From Streptomyces humidus (GTDB lineage Bacteria; Actinomycetota; Actinomycetes; Streptomycetales; Streptomycetaceae), in NCBI RefSeq assembly GCF_014649655.1, contig NZ_BMTL01000041.1:1-64000 (forward strand): a stretch of 64,000 nt of DNA, written 5' to 3'. The position numbers and the translations under genes are program-made. Shown piece by piece: positions 24,540-32,635 of the stretch (the stretch's first letter is position 1; every line of letters starts with the position of its first letter). The notes under the pieces are model-generated. The model saw only the letters and a list, made by a program, of their open reading frames with translations, was not told the DNA's origin and searched no databases.

Positions 24540-25661
24540 GTGAGTGAAGAGAGCACCCTCGTGACCCACCCGTTCCTGGACCTCGCCCCGCTGAGCGCCG
24601 CGCACTTCGCCTCGATCGAGGACCGGGTGGCGCGGCTGCTGGACACCCGGCAGGACGTCGTGATCATGCAGGGCGAGGCGCTGCTGCCGCTGGAGGGCGC
24701 GATCCGCGGCGCGGCCGGTCCGGGCACGACCGCGCTGAACGTGATCACCGGGCCCTACGGGCAGGCCTTCGGCGACTGGCTGCGGGACTGCGGCGCGACC
24801 GTGATCGACCTGGCGGTCCCCTTCCACACCGCGGTCACGGCCGAGCAGATCCGAGCGGCCCTCACGGAGCACCCGGAGACCGACTTCGTGTCCCTGGTGC
24901 ACGCGGAGGCGGCCACCGGCAACACCAACCCGGTCGCGGAGATCGGCGAGGCGGTCCGGGCGCACGGCGCGCTGTTCTACCTGGACGCGGTCGCCTCGGT
25001 CGGCGCCGAGCCGGTACTGCCGGACGCCTGGGGCGTGGACCTGTGCGTGATCGGCGCGCAGAAGGCGATGGGCGGGCCCGCGGGCGTGTCGGCGGTGTCG
25101 GTGAGCGAGCGGGCGTGGGCGCGGATGGCCGCGAACCCGCGGGCGCCCCGCCGCTCGTACCTGTCGCTGCTGGACTGGAAGGAGCGGTGGGTCGACGGCG
25201 GCCGCAAGGTGCTGCTGCACGCGCCGGCGCAGCTGGAGATGCTGGCGCTGGAGGCGTGCGTCGAGCGCATCGAGGCGGAGGGGCCGGCCACCGTGATGGC
25301 CCGGCACGCGTCGGCGGCGGCGGCGACGCGCGCGGGCGTCGTGGCGCTGGGCGGCGGACTGGAGCCGTATGTGCGCGACGCGGCGGACGCGGCGCCCGTC
25401 GCCACGACGCTGCGGACGCCCCCGGGGGTCATGGCGTCGGAGCTGGTGGCCCGGGCCCTGGCGGGCGACCCCGCGTTGCCGCTGGCGGCGGGCGGGGGCG
25501 CGCTGGCCCGGGAGATGGTCAGGGTCAACCACTACGGGGCCGACGCGACCGTGGGGGCGGTGCAGGCTTGCCTGGCGGCGCTGGGCGCGGCGCTGAAGGA
25601 GCAGGGCCGGACCGTGGACCTGGCGGCAGCCCGACGGGGCGTGGAGAACTCCTGGGGTTAG
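24540..25661 (+). CDS. Class V aminotransferase (alanine/serine-glyoxylate type)
   Basis: A 373-residue PLP enzyme of the alanine-glyoxylate/serine-pyruvate aminotransferase group. Family blocks: NVITGPYGQAFGDWLRDCG (about 62-80), VHAEAATGNTNPVAEIGEAV (about 120-139), FYLDAVASVGAEP with the PLP Asp (about 146-158), VIGAQKAMGGPAG with the Schiff-base Lys (about 168-180). The cofactor is used with glyoxylate or pyruvate as usual acceptor; the donor is unknown. A second in-frame GTG at 24561, preceded by GAAGAGAG, may be the true start. Divergent from the ABC operon. Confidence 0.87.
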   Translation: MSEESTLVTHPFLDLAPLSAAHFASIEDRVARLLDTRQDVVIMQGEALLPLEGAIRGAAGPGTTALNVITGPYGQAFGDWLRDCGATVIDLAVPFHTAVTAEQIRAALTEHPETDFVSLVHAEAATGNTNPVAEIGEAVRAHGALFYLDAVASVGAEPVLPDAWGVDLCVIGAQKAMGGPAGVSAVSVSERAWARMAANPRAPRRSYLSLLDWKERWVDGGRKVLLHAPAQLEMLALEACVERIEAEGPATVMARHASAAAATRAGVVALGGGLEPYVRDAADAAPVATTLRTPPGVMASELVARALAGDPALPLAAGGGALAREMVRVNHYGADATVGAVQACLAALGAALKEQGRTVDLAAARRGVENSWG

Positions 25662-25778
25662 ACCGGCGGGGGCGGAGGGGCCGGCTCGCGCCCGAACGGC
25701 GCCTGCGCCGACCGCAGTTCACCGGGGCCCGGGTCGAGCGGAGGCCGCTCGTCAGTGGTACGTGGCATGCTGACCGGC

Positions 25779-26306
25779 ATGACCGCCGACCCTTCCCTCA
25801 CCCTTCCCGACGGCCGCCCGCTCCCCCTGATGACCGGTGCCGAACTCCCCATGCTGGAGAGCTGGCTGGAGTTCCACCGGGCCACGCTCGAGCTGAAGTG
25901 CGCGGGGCTGGACGACCAGTTGCTGCGCCTGCCGTCCGCGGAGCCGTCCGAGCTGACGCTGCTCGGCCTCGTGCAGCATCTGGCCGAGGTCGAGCGGAAC
26001 TGGTTCCAACGGGCCTTCGCCGGACTCGTCGTGCCGCCGGTCTTCGAGGAGGAGTCGGGGTACGCCCTCGACGCGGGGCGCGGCCTCGACGAGGCGCTGG
26101 CCGCCTGGCGGCGGGAGGCGGCGCGCGGGCGCGAGCTGATCGCCGGCCGGTCGCCCGAGGACACGGGCCGCATCCCCGACGGCCCCATGGCGGGCCTGGA
26201 GGTCAGCCTGCGCTGGATCCTCGTCCACATGATCGAGGAGTACGCCCGGCACAACGGCCACGCGGACATTCTCCGGGAACGCATCGACGGAGTCACCGGA
26301 ATCTGA
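25779..26306 (+). CDS. DinB/DUF664 family protein
   Basis: A 175-residue four-helix-bundle protein of the DinB/YfiT-like (DUF664) superfamily. Many actinobacterial members are metal-dependent mycothiol or bacillithiol transferases. The three-His metal site is suggested by LVQHLAEVERNW (about 63-74), and HMIEEYARHNGHAD (about 150-163). Start at 25779 gives MTADPSLTLP; ATGs or GTGs at 25767 and 25755 are possible, and no clear ribosome-binding site decides. It stands alone between the aminotransferase and the ectoine genes. The thiol partner and substrate are unknown. Confidence 0.8.
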   Translation: MTADPSLTLPDGRPLPLMTGAELPMLESWLEFHRATLELKCAGLDDQLLRLPSAEPSELTLLGLVQHLAEVERNWFQRAFAGLVVPPVFEEESGYALDAGRGLDEALAAWRREAARGRELIAGRSPEDTGRIPDGPMAGLEVSLRWILVHMIEEYARHNGHADILRERIDGVTGI

Positions 26307-26423
26307 ATTCGGCGCACGGGCCAATTACTGCTCGGCTATTCCTGCTCGGCGATTTCTCCACGACAGGTTTCCCGAGTTCTTCTGCCCGGATTCTCAGCGG
26401 CTAAACACAGATGATTCCGGGCG

Positions 26424-26577
26424 CGTCACACGTGCGTGACGTATTGCACAAGCGCAGCATTATGCACCTTTTGACCGGTGCAAATAAGGTCAATTCGACC
26501 AAGCGCCCCAGCCGTATCACGGAATCACCACGGCCTCTCCATGCTTTTTTGAATTTCGCTGGGTAAGTTCGATCCGC
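26424..26577 (+). promoter_or_regulatory. Upstream control region of ectABCD
   Basis: The 271-bp gap before ectA is unusually AT-rich. It holds CGTCAC-N6-GTGACG (26424-26441), then two interlocked inverted repeats: TGCACC-N8-GGTGCA (26463-26482) and TTGACC-N11-GGTCAA (26471-26493). TAAGTT (26564-26569) lies eight bases before the ectA ATG, and no ribosome-binding site is visible, so a leaderless transcript is plausible. No riboswitch fold is recognised. These are candidate operators for osmotic control. Confidence 0.55.
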
Positions 26578-27084
26578 ATGACCGCCGCACAAGCAGACCT
26601 GTGTATCGACCGTCCGTCGGTGGCGGACGGAGCCGCGCTATGGCGTATCGCCAAGGAATCCGGGACCCTCGATCTGAACTCCTCCTACAGCTATCTGCTG
26701 TGGTGCCGTGACTTCGCCGCGACCTCGGCGGTGGCACGGGCGGAGGACGGCGAGCCGGTCGGGTTCGTCACGGGGTACGTCCGGCCGGAGGACCCGCACA
26801 CCCTGCTCGTCTGGCAGGTCGCCGTCGACTCCGCGTACCGCGGCCGCGGTCTCGCCGCCGCACTGCTCGACGGGCTGACCGCGCGGCTCGCCGCCGAGCG
26901 CCCGCTCACCGCCGTCGAGACCACGATCACTCCGGGCAACACCGCCTCCGAGCGGCTGTTCGCCTCGTACGCCGAGCGGCACGGAGCCGCCGTCGACCGC
27001 GAGGTGCTGTTCGACGCCGGGCTGTTCCCCGACGGCCCGCACGACCCCGAGGTCCTGTACCGCATCGGCCCGCTCGTCCTCTGA
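26578..27084 (+). CDS. ectA: L-2,4-diaminobutyrate acetyltransferase
   Basis: A 168-residue GNAT acetyltransferase making N-gamma-acetyl-L-2,4-diaminobutyrate, the second ectoine step. Family blocks: CIDRPSVADGAALWRIAKES (about 8-27), the EctA-typical LDLNSSYSYLLWCRDFA (about 30-46), the acetyl-CoA loop WQVAVDSAYRGRGLAAALLD (about 80-99), and ETTITPGNTASERLFASYA (about 119-137). Length is normal. It is followed by ectB after 57 bases. No Shine-Dalgarno is visible; TAAGTT close to the ATG suggests a leaderless message. Confidence 0.96.
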   Translation: MTAAQADLCIDRPSVADGAALWRIAKESGTLDLNSSYSYLLWCRDFAATSAVARAEDGEPVGFVTGYVRPEDPHTLLVWQVAVDSAYRGRGLAAALLDGLTARLAAERPLTAVETTITPGNTASERLFASYAERHGAAVDREVLFDAGLFPDGPHDPEVLYRIGPLVL

Positions 27085-27141
27085 AACCCCCACACCCCCG
27101 GCCCACCCTCCCCGCCCCCACACCCCCAGGAGCTTTCCGTC

Positions 27142-28413
27142 GTGACCATCACCCAGCCCGACCTCAGCGTGTTCGAGACCCTCGAGTCCGAGGTGCGCAG
27201 CTACTGCCGCGGCTGGCCCGCCGTCTTCGACCGCGCCCAGGGCAGCCTCATGTACGACGAGGACGGGCACCGCTACCTCGACTTCTTCGCCGGCGCCGGT
27301 TCTCTCAACTACGGCCACAACAACCCGGTGCTGAAACGGGCGCTGATCGACTACCTGATGCGGGACGGCGTCACGCACGGGCTCGACATGTCGACCGTCG
27401 CCAAGCGGACGTTCCTGCAGACCTTCCAGGACCTGGTGCTGCGCCCGCGCGACCTGCCCTACAAGGTCATGTTCCCGGGCCCGACCGGCACCAACGCCGT
27501 GGAGTCCGCACTGAAGCTGGCGCGCAAGGTGAAGGGCCGCGAGGCCATCGTGTCGTTCACCAACGCCTTCCACGGCATGTCGCTCGGCTCGCTCGCGGTC
27601 ACCGGCAACGCCTTCAAGCGGGCCGGCGCCGGGGTCCCGCTCGTGCACGGCACGCCCATGCCCTTCGACAACTACTTCGACGGCCAGGTCCCCGACTTCC
27701 TGTGGTTCGAGCGGCTCCTGGAGGACCAGGGATCCGGCCTCAACAAGCCGGCGGCCGTCATCGTCGAGACCGTCCAGGGCGAGGGCGGCATCAACGCCGC
27801 CCGTCCGGAGTGGCTGCGGGCGCTCAAGGAGCTGTGCGAGCGCCAGGACATGCTGCTGATCGTGGACGACATCCAGATGGGGTGCGGCCGCACCGGGGCC
27901 TTCTTCTCCTTCGAGGAGGCCGGCATCGTCCCGGACATCGTCACCGTGTCCAAGTCCATCAGCGGCTACGGACTGCCCATGTCGCTCTGCCTGTTCAGGC
28001 CGGAGCTGGACGTGTGGGAGCCGGGCGAGCACAACGGCACCTTCCGCGGCAACAACCCGGCCTTCGTCACCGCCACCGCGGCCCTGGAGACCTACTGGGC
28101 CGACGGGTCCGCGATGGAGAAGCAGACCCGCACCCGCGGCGAGCAGGTCGAGCAGGGGCTGATCTCGATCACCGAGGAGAACCTCGCCGACGTCAAGGAG
28201 TACCGGGGCCGCGGTCTCGTGTGGGGCCTGGAGTTCCACGAGAAGGCGCGGGCCGGGCGGATCGCCAAGCGGGCTTTCGAGCTCGGTCTGCTGATCGAGA
28301 CGTCCGGCCCTGAGAGCGAGGTCGTCAAACTGCTGCCGGCCCTGACCGTCTCCCCCGAGGAACTGGACGAGGGCCTGAGCATCCTCGCCCGCGCCGTGCG
28401 CGAGACCCTCTGA
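27142..28413 (+). CDS. ectB: L-2,4-diaminobutyrate aminotransferase (2-oxoglutarate)
   Basis: A 423-residue class III PLP aminotransferase converting aspartate beta-semialdehyde and glutamate to L-2,4-diaminobutyrate. Seen: FFAGAGSLNYGHNNPVLKRA (about 50-69), PGPTGTNAVESALKLARKVK (about 113-132), the FTNAFHGMSLGSLAVTGN block (about 139-156), VDDIQMGCGRTGAFFS with the PLP Asp (about 243-258), and the Schiff-base lysine in TVSKSISGYGLPMS (about 269-282). GTG start preceded by CAGGAG. Confidence 0.97.
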   Translation: MTITQPDLSVFETLESEVRSYCRGWPAVFDRAQGSLMYDEDGHRYLDFFAGAGSLNYGHNNPVLKRALIDYLMRDGVTHGLDMSTVAKRTFLQTFQDLVLRPRDLPYKVMFPGPTGTNAVESALKLARKVKGREAIVSFTNAFHGMSLGSLAVTGNAFKRAGAGVPLVHGTPMPFDNYFDGQVPDFLWFERLLEDQGSGLNKPAAVIVETVQGEGGINAARPEWLRALKELCERQDMLLIVDDIQMGCGRTGAFFSFEEAGIVPDIVTVSKSISGYGLPMSLCLFRPELDVWEPGEHNGTFRGNNPAFVTATAALETYWADGSAMEKQTRTRGEQVEQGLISITEENLADVKEYRGRGLVWGLEFHEKARAGRIAKRAFELGLLIETSGPESEVVKLLPALTVSPEELDEGLSILARAVRETL

Positions 28414-28484
28414 CGCCCGCACGGCACGTCACCCTCCCCACGTCACCCAGCCCACGTCACCTATCCAGGAGGCATCGCACCACC

Positions 28485-28889
28485 GTGATCGTCCGTTCGT
28501 TCGAAGAGATCGAGGGCACCGACCGCCATGTGCGGGCGGCGTCCGGCACCTGGGAGAGCAAGCGCATCGTCCTGGCCCGGGAACGGGTCGGATTCTCGCT
28601 GCACGAAACGATTCTGTACGCGGGCACCGAGACGTCGATGCACTACGCGAACCACGTCGAGGCCGTCGTCTGCGTGGCGGGCGAGGCCGAGCTGACCGAC
28701 CACGAGTCCGGGCTGACGCACACCATCACGCCCGGAACCATGTACCTCCTCGACGGGCACGAGCGGCACACGCTGCGCGTCAAGGAGGACTTCCGCTGCC
28801 TCTGCGTGTTCAACCCGCCCGTGACCGGGCGGGAGGACCACGACGAGAACGGCGTCTACCCCCTGCTGACCGAGCCCGAGGAGGTGTGA
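28485..28889 (+). CDS. ectC: L-ectoine synthase
   Basis: A 134-residue cupin-fold enzyme closing the ring of N-gamma-acetyl-diaminobutyrate to ectoine. MIVRSFEEIEGTDRHV opens the protein as in all EctC. The cupin metal region includes SMHYANHVEAVVCVAGEAEL (about 47-66) and LLDGHERHTLRV (about 87-98). The GGAGG site lies well placed before the GTG. The stop overlaps the region of the ectD start. Confidence 0.97.
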   Translation: MIVRSFEEIEGTDRHVRAASGTWESKRIVLARERVGFSLHETILYAGTETSMHYANHVEAVVCVAGEAELTDHESGLTHTITPGTMYLLDGHERHTLRVKEDFRCLCVFNPPVTGREDHDENGVYPLLTEPEEV

Positions 28890-28894
28890 GCATC

Positions 28895-29782
28895 GTGACC
28901 ACCCTGACCGATCTCTACCCGACCCGTGGCACCACCGAGGTGTCCGTCCCCCGTCAGGACCCCGTCGTCTGGGGCTCACCCGACGCCCCCGGCCCGATCC
29001 CGGCCGCCGACCTGCGGACGTACGAGCGCGACGGCTTCCTGGCCGTCGACCGGCTGATCGGCGACGACGAGGTCACCGTCTGCCGGCGGGAGCTCGAGAG
29101 GCTCGTCGCGGACCCGGAGATCCGGGAGGACGAGCGCTCGATCGTCGAGCCGCGGTCCAAGGAGATCCGGTCCGTCTTCGAGGTGCACAGGCTGAGCCCG
29201 GTGTTCGCGGCCCTGGTGCGCGACGAAAGGGTCGTCGGACGGGCCCGGCAGATCCTCGGCTCGGACGTCTACGTCCACCAGTCGCGGATCAACGTCAAGC
29301 CGGGATTCGGGGCCGGCGGCTTCTACTGGCACTCAGACTTCGAGACCTGGCACGCCGAGGACGGCCTGCCGAACATGCGGACGGTGTCCGTCTCGATCGC
29401 GCTGACCGACAACCTCGACACCAACGGCGGCCTGATGATCATGCCGGGCTCGCACCGGACGTTCCTCGGCTGCGCCGGCGCCACGCCGAAGGACAACTAC
29501 AAGAAGTCGCTGCAGATGCAGGACGCGGGCACGCCGTCGGACGAGGCGCTCACCGCCATGGCCGGTGACCACGGCATCAGGCTGTTCACGGGCAAGGCCG
29601 GTTCGGCGACCTGGTTCGACTGCAACGCCATGCACGGGTCCGGCGACAACATCACGCCCTTCCCGCGCAGCAACGTGTTCATCGTGTTCAACAGCGTGGA
29701 GAACACGGCCGTGGAGCCGTTCGCCGCGCCGGTCCGCCGCCCGGAGTTCATCGGCGCCCGGGACTTCACGCCGGTGAGGTGA
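28895..29782 (+). CDS. ectD: Ectoine 5-hydroxylase
   Basis: A 295-residue Fe(II)/2-oxoglutarate dioxygenase converting ectoine to 5-hydroxyectoine. The EctD signature FYWHSDFETWHAEDGLPNMR (about 144-163) contains the HxD iron ligands. The distal His lies in DCNAMHGSGDNITPFPRSN (about 243-261), with the 2-oxoglutarate Arg. The N-terminal RQDPVVWGSPDAPGP is typical of actinobacterial members. The start at 28895 is preferred because GAGGAGG lies ten bases upstream; a GTG at 28886 overlapping the ectC stop is the alternative. Confidence 0.95.
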   Translation: MTTLTDLYPTRGTTEVSVPRQDPVVWGSPDAPGPIPAADLRTYERDGFLAVDRLIGDDEVTVCRRELERLVADPEIREDERSIVEPRSKEIRSVFEVHRLSPVFAALVRDERVVGRARQILGSDVYVHQSRINVKPGFGAGGFYWHSDFETWHAEDGLPNMRTVSVSIALTDNLDTNGGLMIMPGSHRTFLGCAGATPKDNYKKSLQMQDAGTPSDEALTAMAGDHGIRLFTGKAGSATWFDCNAMHGSGDNITPFPRSNVFIVFNSVENTAVEPFAAPVRRPEFIGARDFTPVR

Positions 29783-29816
29783 CCGCCCGCGTACGCGTCC
29801 CGCCGCAAGGGACGGC

Positions 29817-29870
29817 GACGAGGCCCGCGGCTCGCCCACCCGGCCGGGTGGGCGAGCCGCGGGCCTCGTC
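29817..29870. terminator. 54-bp perfect palindrome, bidirectional terminator
   Basis: Bases 29817-29843 are the exact reverse complement of 29844-29870: a 27-bp stem with no spacer. It lies between the convergent ends of ectD (29782) and the minus-strand aminotransferase (29889), where it would terminate both transcripts. The stem is much longer than needed for termination. Confidence 0.9.
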
Positions 29871-29888
29871 GGGACCGTCCCGTGGAGG

Positions 29889-30941
29889 TCAGCCGGCCAG
29901 GACGTCCAGCAGCCGGTCGACGTCGGCCGGCGTGTTGTACAGGTGGAAGGCGGCGCGCAGACTGCCGGACCGGGCGGAGACCTGGACGCCCGCGTCGGCC
30001 AGCTCGCCCTGGCGGAAGCCCAGTCCGGGCACGGAGACGATCGCGGAGCCGGGCGCGGGGAGGGGCTCGCGGCCGAGTGCGGCGAGCCCGGCGCGGAAGC
30101 GGTCGGCGAGGGCGAGATCGTGGGCGCCGATCGCCGTCACGCCGAGCTCCTCGATCAGTTCGAGGGAGCGGCGCAGTCCGGCGTAGCTGAACAGGGCGGG
30201 TGAGAGGTCGAACCGCTGTGCGGAGCGGGCGAGTTCGGCCACCGGCCCGTAGCAGCTGTCCCAGGGCTCCTGGCCGGCGACCCATCCCGCGAGGATCGGC
30301 GACAGCCCGCCGAAGTCCTCCGGGACGACGAGGAAGGCCGCGCCGTGCGGGCCGAGCAGCCACTTGTACGAGACGGCGGCCGAGAAGTCGTGGACGCCGG
30401 CGTCCGTCGGCAGCCAGCCCGCGGACTGCGAGAAGTCGACGTAGGTGCGCGCACCGTGCGCGCGAGCCGCCTCCCGCAGGGCGGGCAGGTCGACGATCCG
30501 CCCGTCGGCGGACTGGGCGGCGCTGACGGCGACCAGGGCGGTGCCGGGACGGACGGACTCGACGATCCGCTCCAGCGGGACGGCGCGCACCTTGAGGTCG
30601 CCGCGGACGTGGAACGGGTTGAGGACGGAGGTGAAGTCGCCCTCGGCGGTGAGCACTTCCGCCCCCGCGGGGAGCGAGGCGGCGATCAGGCCGGTGTGCG
30701 CGGCGACCGAGGCGCCCAGGGCCACCCTGGTGACCGGGACGCCGGCCAGCCGGGCGTACGCGGCCCGGCAGGCCTCCACGTCCTCGTACAGCGAAGTCAG
30801 CGACCTGCCCTCGGCCCGCAGCAGCACGGCCTCGTGCAGGGCGGCGACGGCTCGGGCGGGCAGCAGGCCGTTGCTCGCGGTGTTCAGGTAGGTGGTCTTC
30901 GGGGTGAACTCGGCCCTGACGAGGTTCTCGAAGGTGTCCAT
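29889..30941 (-). CDS. Class V aminotransferase / cysteine desulfurase-like protein
   Basis: A 350-residue PLP enzyme of the SufS/CsdA/isopenicillin-epimerase-like class V group. Seen: YLNTASNGLLPARAVAALHE (about 18-37), the cofactor Asp in YVDFSQSAGWLPTD (about 174-187) and the Schiff-base Lys in AVSYKWLLGPHGAAFLV (about 197-213). No SufS-type C-terminal Cys loop is visible, so it is probably not a sulfur donor. The start at 30941 (MDTFENLVRAEF) matches the domain; an upstream extension would add about 32 unlikely residues. It is convergent with ectD; the substrate is unknown. Confidence 0.82.
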   Translation of the reverse strand: MDTFENLVRAEFTPKTTYLNTASNGLLPARAVAALHEAVLLRAEGRSLTSLYEDVEACRAAYARLAGVPVTRVALGASVAAHTGLIAASLPAGAEVLTAEGDFTSVLNPFHVRGDLKVRAVPLERIVESVRPGTALVAVSAAQSADGRIVDLPALREAARAHGARTYVDFSQSAGWLPTDAGVHDFSAAVSYKWLLGPHGAAFLVVPEDFGGLSPILAGWVAGQEPWDSCYGPVAELARSAQRFDLSPALFSYAGLRRSLELIEELGVTAIGAHDLALADRFRAGLAALGREPLPAPGSAIVSVPGLGFRQGELADAGVQVSARSGSLRAAFHLYNTPADVDRLLDVLAG

Positions 30942-30986
30942 GTCTCCCACTGTGGGCCCCGCGGAACCCCCCGTCCATTGCCGATT

Positions 30987-31009
30987 GTTGCGCGATTCTC
31001 CTAAGCAAC
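30987..31009 (-). promoter_or_regulatory. Inverted repeat upstream of the class V aminotransferase
   Basis: GTTGC (30987-30991) and GCAAC (31005-31009) form an inverted repeat with a 13-bp spacer in a local AT-rich patch. A TATATA (31013-31018) lies beside it. The site is 46 bp before the start at 30941, a plausible operator/promoter; no regulator is encoded next to it. Confidence 0.4.
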
Positions 31010-31136
31010 GCTTATATATCGGCTCTGAGCTGCGCATTCACCGCCGGGACTGGGAGGCGACGCCTTCACCCGGGACGGGGAGGCACGCCTTCCCCGGTGC
31101 GACGCCTTCACCGGCGGCTCGCCACCCGCCGCCCGC

Positions 31137-31853
31137 TCACTGCTGGGGGACCGCGCACCCGTCCGGGCCGCAGGCCTGCGCGCCGCCGTCGTCGATCAGC
31201 TTCAACGGGGAGCGGTCGCCCCAGGCCCGGGTCAGGGCCTGGGCGAAGACCTCGGCGGGCTGGGCGCCGGAGACGCCGTAGGCGCGGTCGAGGACGAAGA
31301 AGGGCACGCCGTTCGCACCGAGCTCGGCGGCCTCGCGCTCGTCGGCGCGGACCTCGTCGGCGTAGGCCGCCGGGTCGGCGAGGACGGTCCGGGCGGCCTC
31401 GGCGTCCAGTCCCGCCTCCGCCGCGAGCTGCACGAGGCGCTCCTCGCCCTCGGTGAACAGCGACCGTTCCTCGGCGAAGTTCGCCCGGTACAGGATCTGG
31501 ATCAGTTCGTCCTGGCGGCCCTGCTCCTTGGCGAAGTGCAGCAGCCGGTGCATGTCGAAGGTGCTGCCGTGGTCACGGCCGCGGGTGCGGTAGTCGAGGC
31601 CCTCGGCGGCGGCCTGCGCGCCCAGGTTCTCCTCACCGGCCTGCGCCTGCGCCTCGCTCATGCCGTACTTCCGGGTCAGCATCGTCAGGACGGGCTGGAC
31701 GTCGTCCTTGGCGCGGCCCGGGTCCAGCTCGAAGGAACGGTGGACCACCTCGACCTGCTCGCGGTGCGGGAAGGCCGCCAGCGCCTTCTCGAAGCGGGCC
31801 TTGCCCACGTAGCACCAGGGGCAGGCGATGTCGCTCCAGATCTCGACGCGCAT
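31137..31853 (-). CDS. DsbA/FrnE-type thioredoxin-fold oxidoreductase
   Basis: A 238-residue DsbA-superfamily protein of the FrnE/2-hydroxychromene-2-carboxylate isomerase-like branch. MRVEIWSDIACPWCYVGKAR (1-20) carries the CPWC active site right at the N-terminus. The helical insert contains HRLLHFAKEQGRQDELI (about 99-115), and NGVPFFVLDRAYGVSGAQP (about 184-202) has the conserved cis-Pro. It lacks a signal peptide, so it acts in the cytoplasm. The C-terminal QACGPDGCAV adds a second Cys pair. Start at 31853 is supported by GGAGAGAG upstream. Confidence 0.88.
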   Translation of the reverse strand: MRVEIWSDIACPWCYVGKARFEKALAAFPHREQVEVVHRSFELDPGRAKDDVQPVLTMLTRKYGMSEAQAQAGEENLGAQAAAEGLDYRTRGRDHGSTFDMHRLLHFAKEQGRQDELIQILYRANFAEERSLFTEGEERLVQLAAEAGLDAEAARTVLADPAAYADEVRADEREAAELGANGVPFFVLDRAYGVSGAQPAEVFAQALTRAWGDRSPLKLIDDGGAQACGPDGCAVPQQ

Positions 31854-31947
31854 GTCTCGGCTCTCTCCAGGTCGTACCGGTGACGCGGAGCATCCCTCCG
31901 CCGAGTGCATGAACGTTCAATCAGCTCGTTTCATTCCCCGGGAGCCC

Positions 31948-31982
31948 CGGCCGCCGCGTACCCCAGCCGGAGGCGGCGGCCG
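31948..31982 (-). terminator. Hairpin after the DUF1349 gene
   Basis: A 10-bp GC stem (31948-31957 with 31973-31982) with a 15-base loop lies just beyond the stop of the minus-strand gene at 31991. Confidence 0.6.
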
Positions 31983-31990
31983 CCCTCGGA

Positions 31991-32599
31991 TCAGCTGCCG
32001 TCTCTCAGGTCGTCCGGCCAGTCCGGCCGGAACTCCAGGTGGTCGTAGGTCACGACGCACCCCTCCCCCATCGGCGACTGCGTCATGAAGCCGACCAGGG
32101 CCGCGCCGGTCTCCTTCTCCTCGCCCAGCGTGAACAGCCGGACGAAGGTCCAGCGTCTGCCGTCCCGGGAGGCGTGGAAGGCGAAGGCGCGGCCGGTCCG
32201 GCTCACCCGGAGCCAGACGGAACTCCCCTGCACGGTGAAGGAGTTGGCGTCGTCGGAGTGCCCCCGGGTGACCACCGTGCAGACGGTGGCCACGTCCGGG
32301 GAGTACTCCAGACAGAGCTTGGCCCAGGCCCGTTCGCCGACCTGGACGTACAGCGCCCCCGCGTCGAAAGCCCAGTTGAACCCCACGGTGACCCGTGCGA
32401 TCAGCTGGAAGTCGCCCTCCGGCGCCCCCAGCAGGCGGGGGGCGTCGGCGGCGGGTTCCACCCCGTCCCCGGTGGGCGGCACGAACCGGTCCTGCCGGGC
32501 TCCGGCCCACCCGGTGAGCACGCCGTCCTCGTGGGTCCAGTGCCCGTCGGGACCGTAGGTGCGCAAGGGGAAGGGCAGTTCGGGAAGCGAGACGTCCAT
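31991..32599 (-). CDS. DUF1349 domain protein (concanavalin-like fold)
   Basis: A 202-residue cytosolic protein made of one DUF1349 beta-sandwich. Typical blocks: GDFQLIARVTVGFNWAFDAG (about 62-81), ALYVQVGERAWAKLCLEYS (about 82-100), SVWLRVSRTGRAFAFHASRD (about 126-145) and the Gly-rich end ALVGFMTQSPMGEGC (about 164-178). Related domains occur at the ends of glycosidases and in free-standing proteins of unknown role. It follows the aldehyde dehydrogenase gene by 36 bases on the same strand and may share its message. Confidence 0.8.
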   Translation of the reverse strand: MDVSLPELPFPLRTYGPDGHWTHEDGVLTGWAGARQDRFVPPTGDGVEPAADAPRLLGAPEGDFQLIARVTVGFNWAFDAGALYVQVGERAWAKLCLEYSPDVATVCTVVTRGHSDDANSFTVQGSSVWLRVSRTGRAFAFHASRDGRRWTFVRLFTLGEEKETGAALVGFMTQSPMGEGCVVTYDHLEFRPDWPDDLRDGS

Positions 32600-32635
32600 G
32601 GCCCGATTATCGGGGTGGGGCGGGAGCGCTGCGCG

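Noticed and set aside
31050..31125. GACGCCTTCACC repeats upstream of the DsbA-like gene end
   Set aside because: Only two imperfect copies in a short gap; not enough to call an element.
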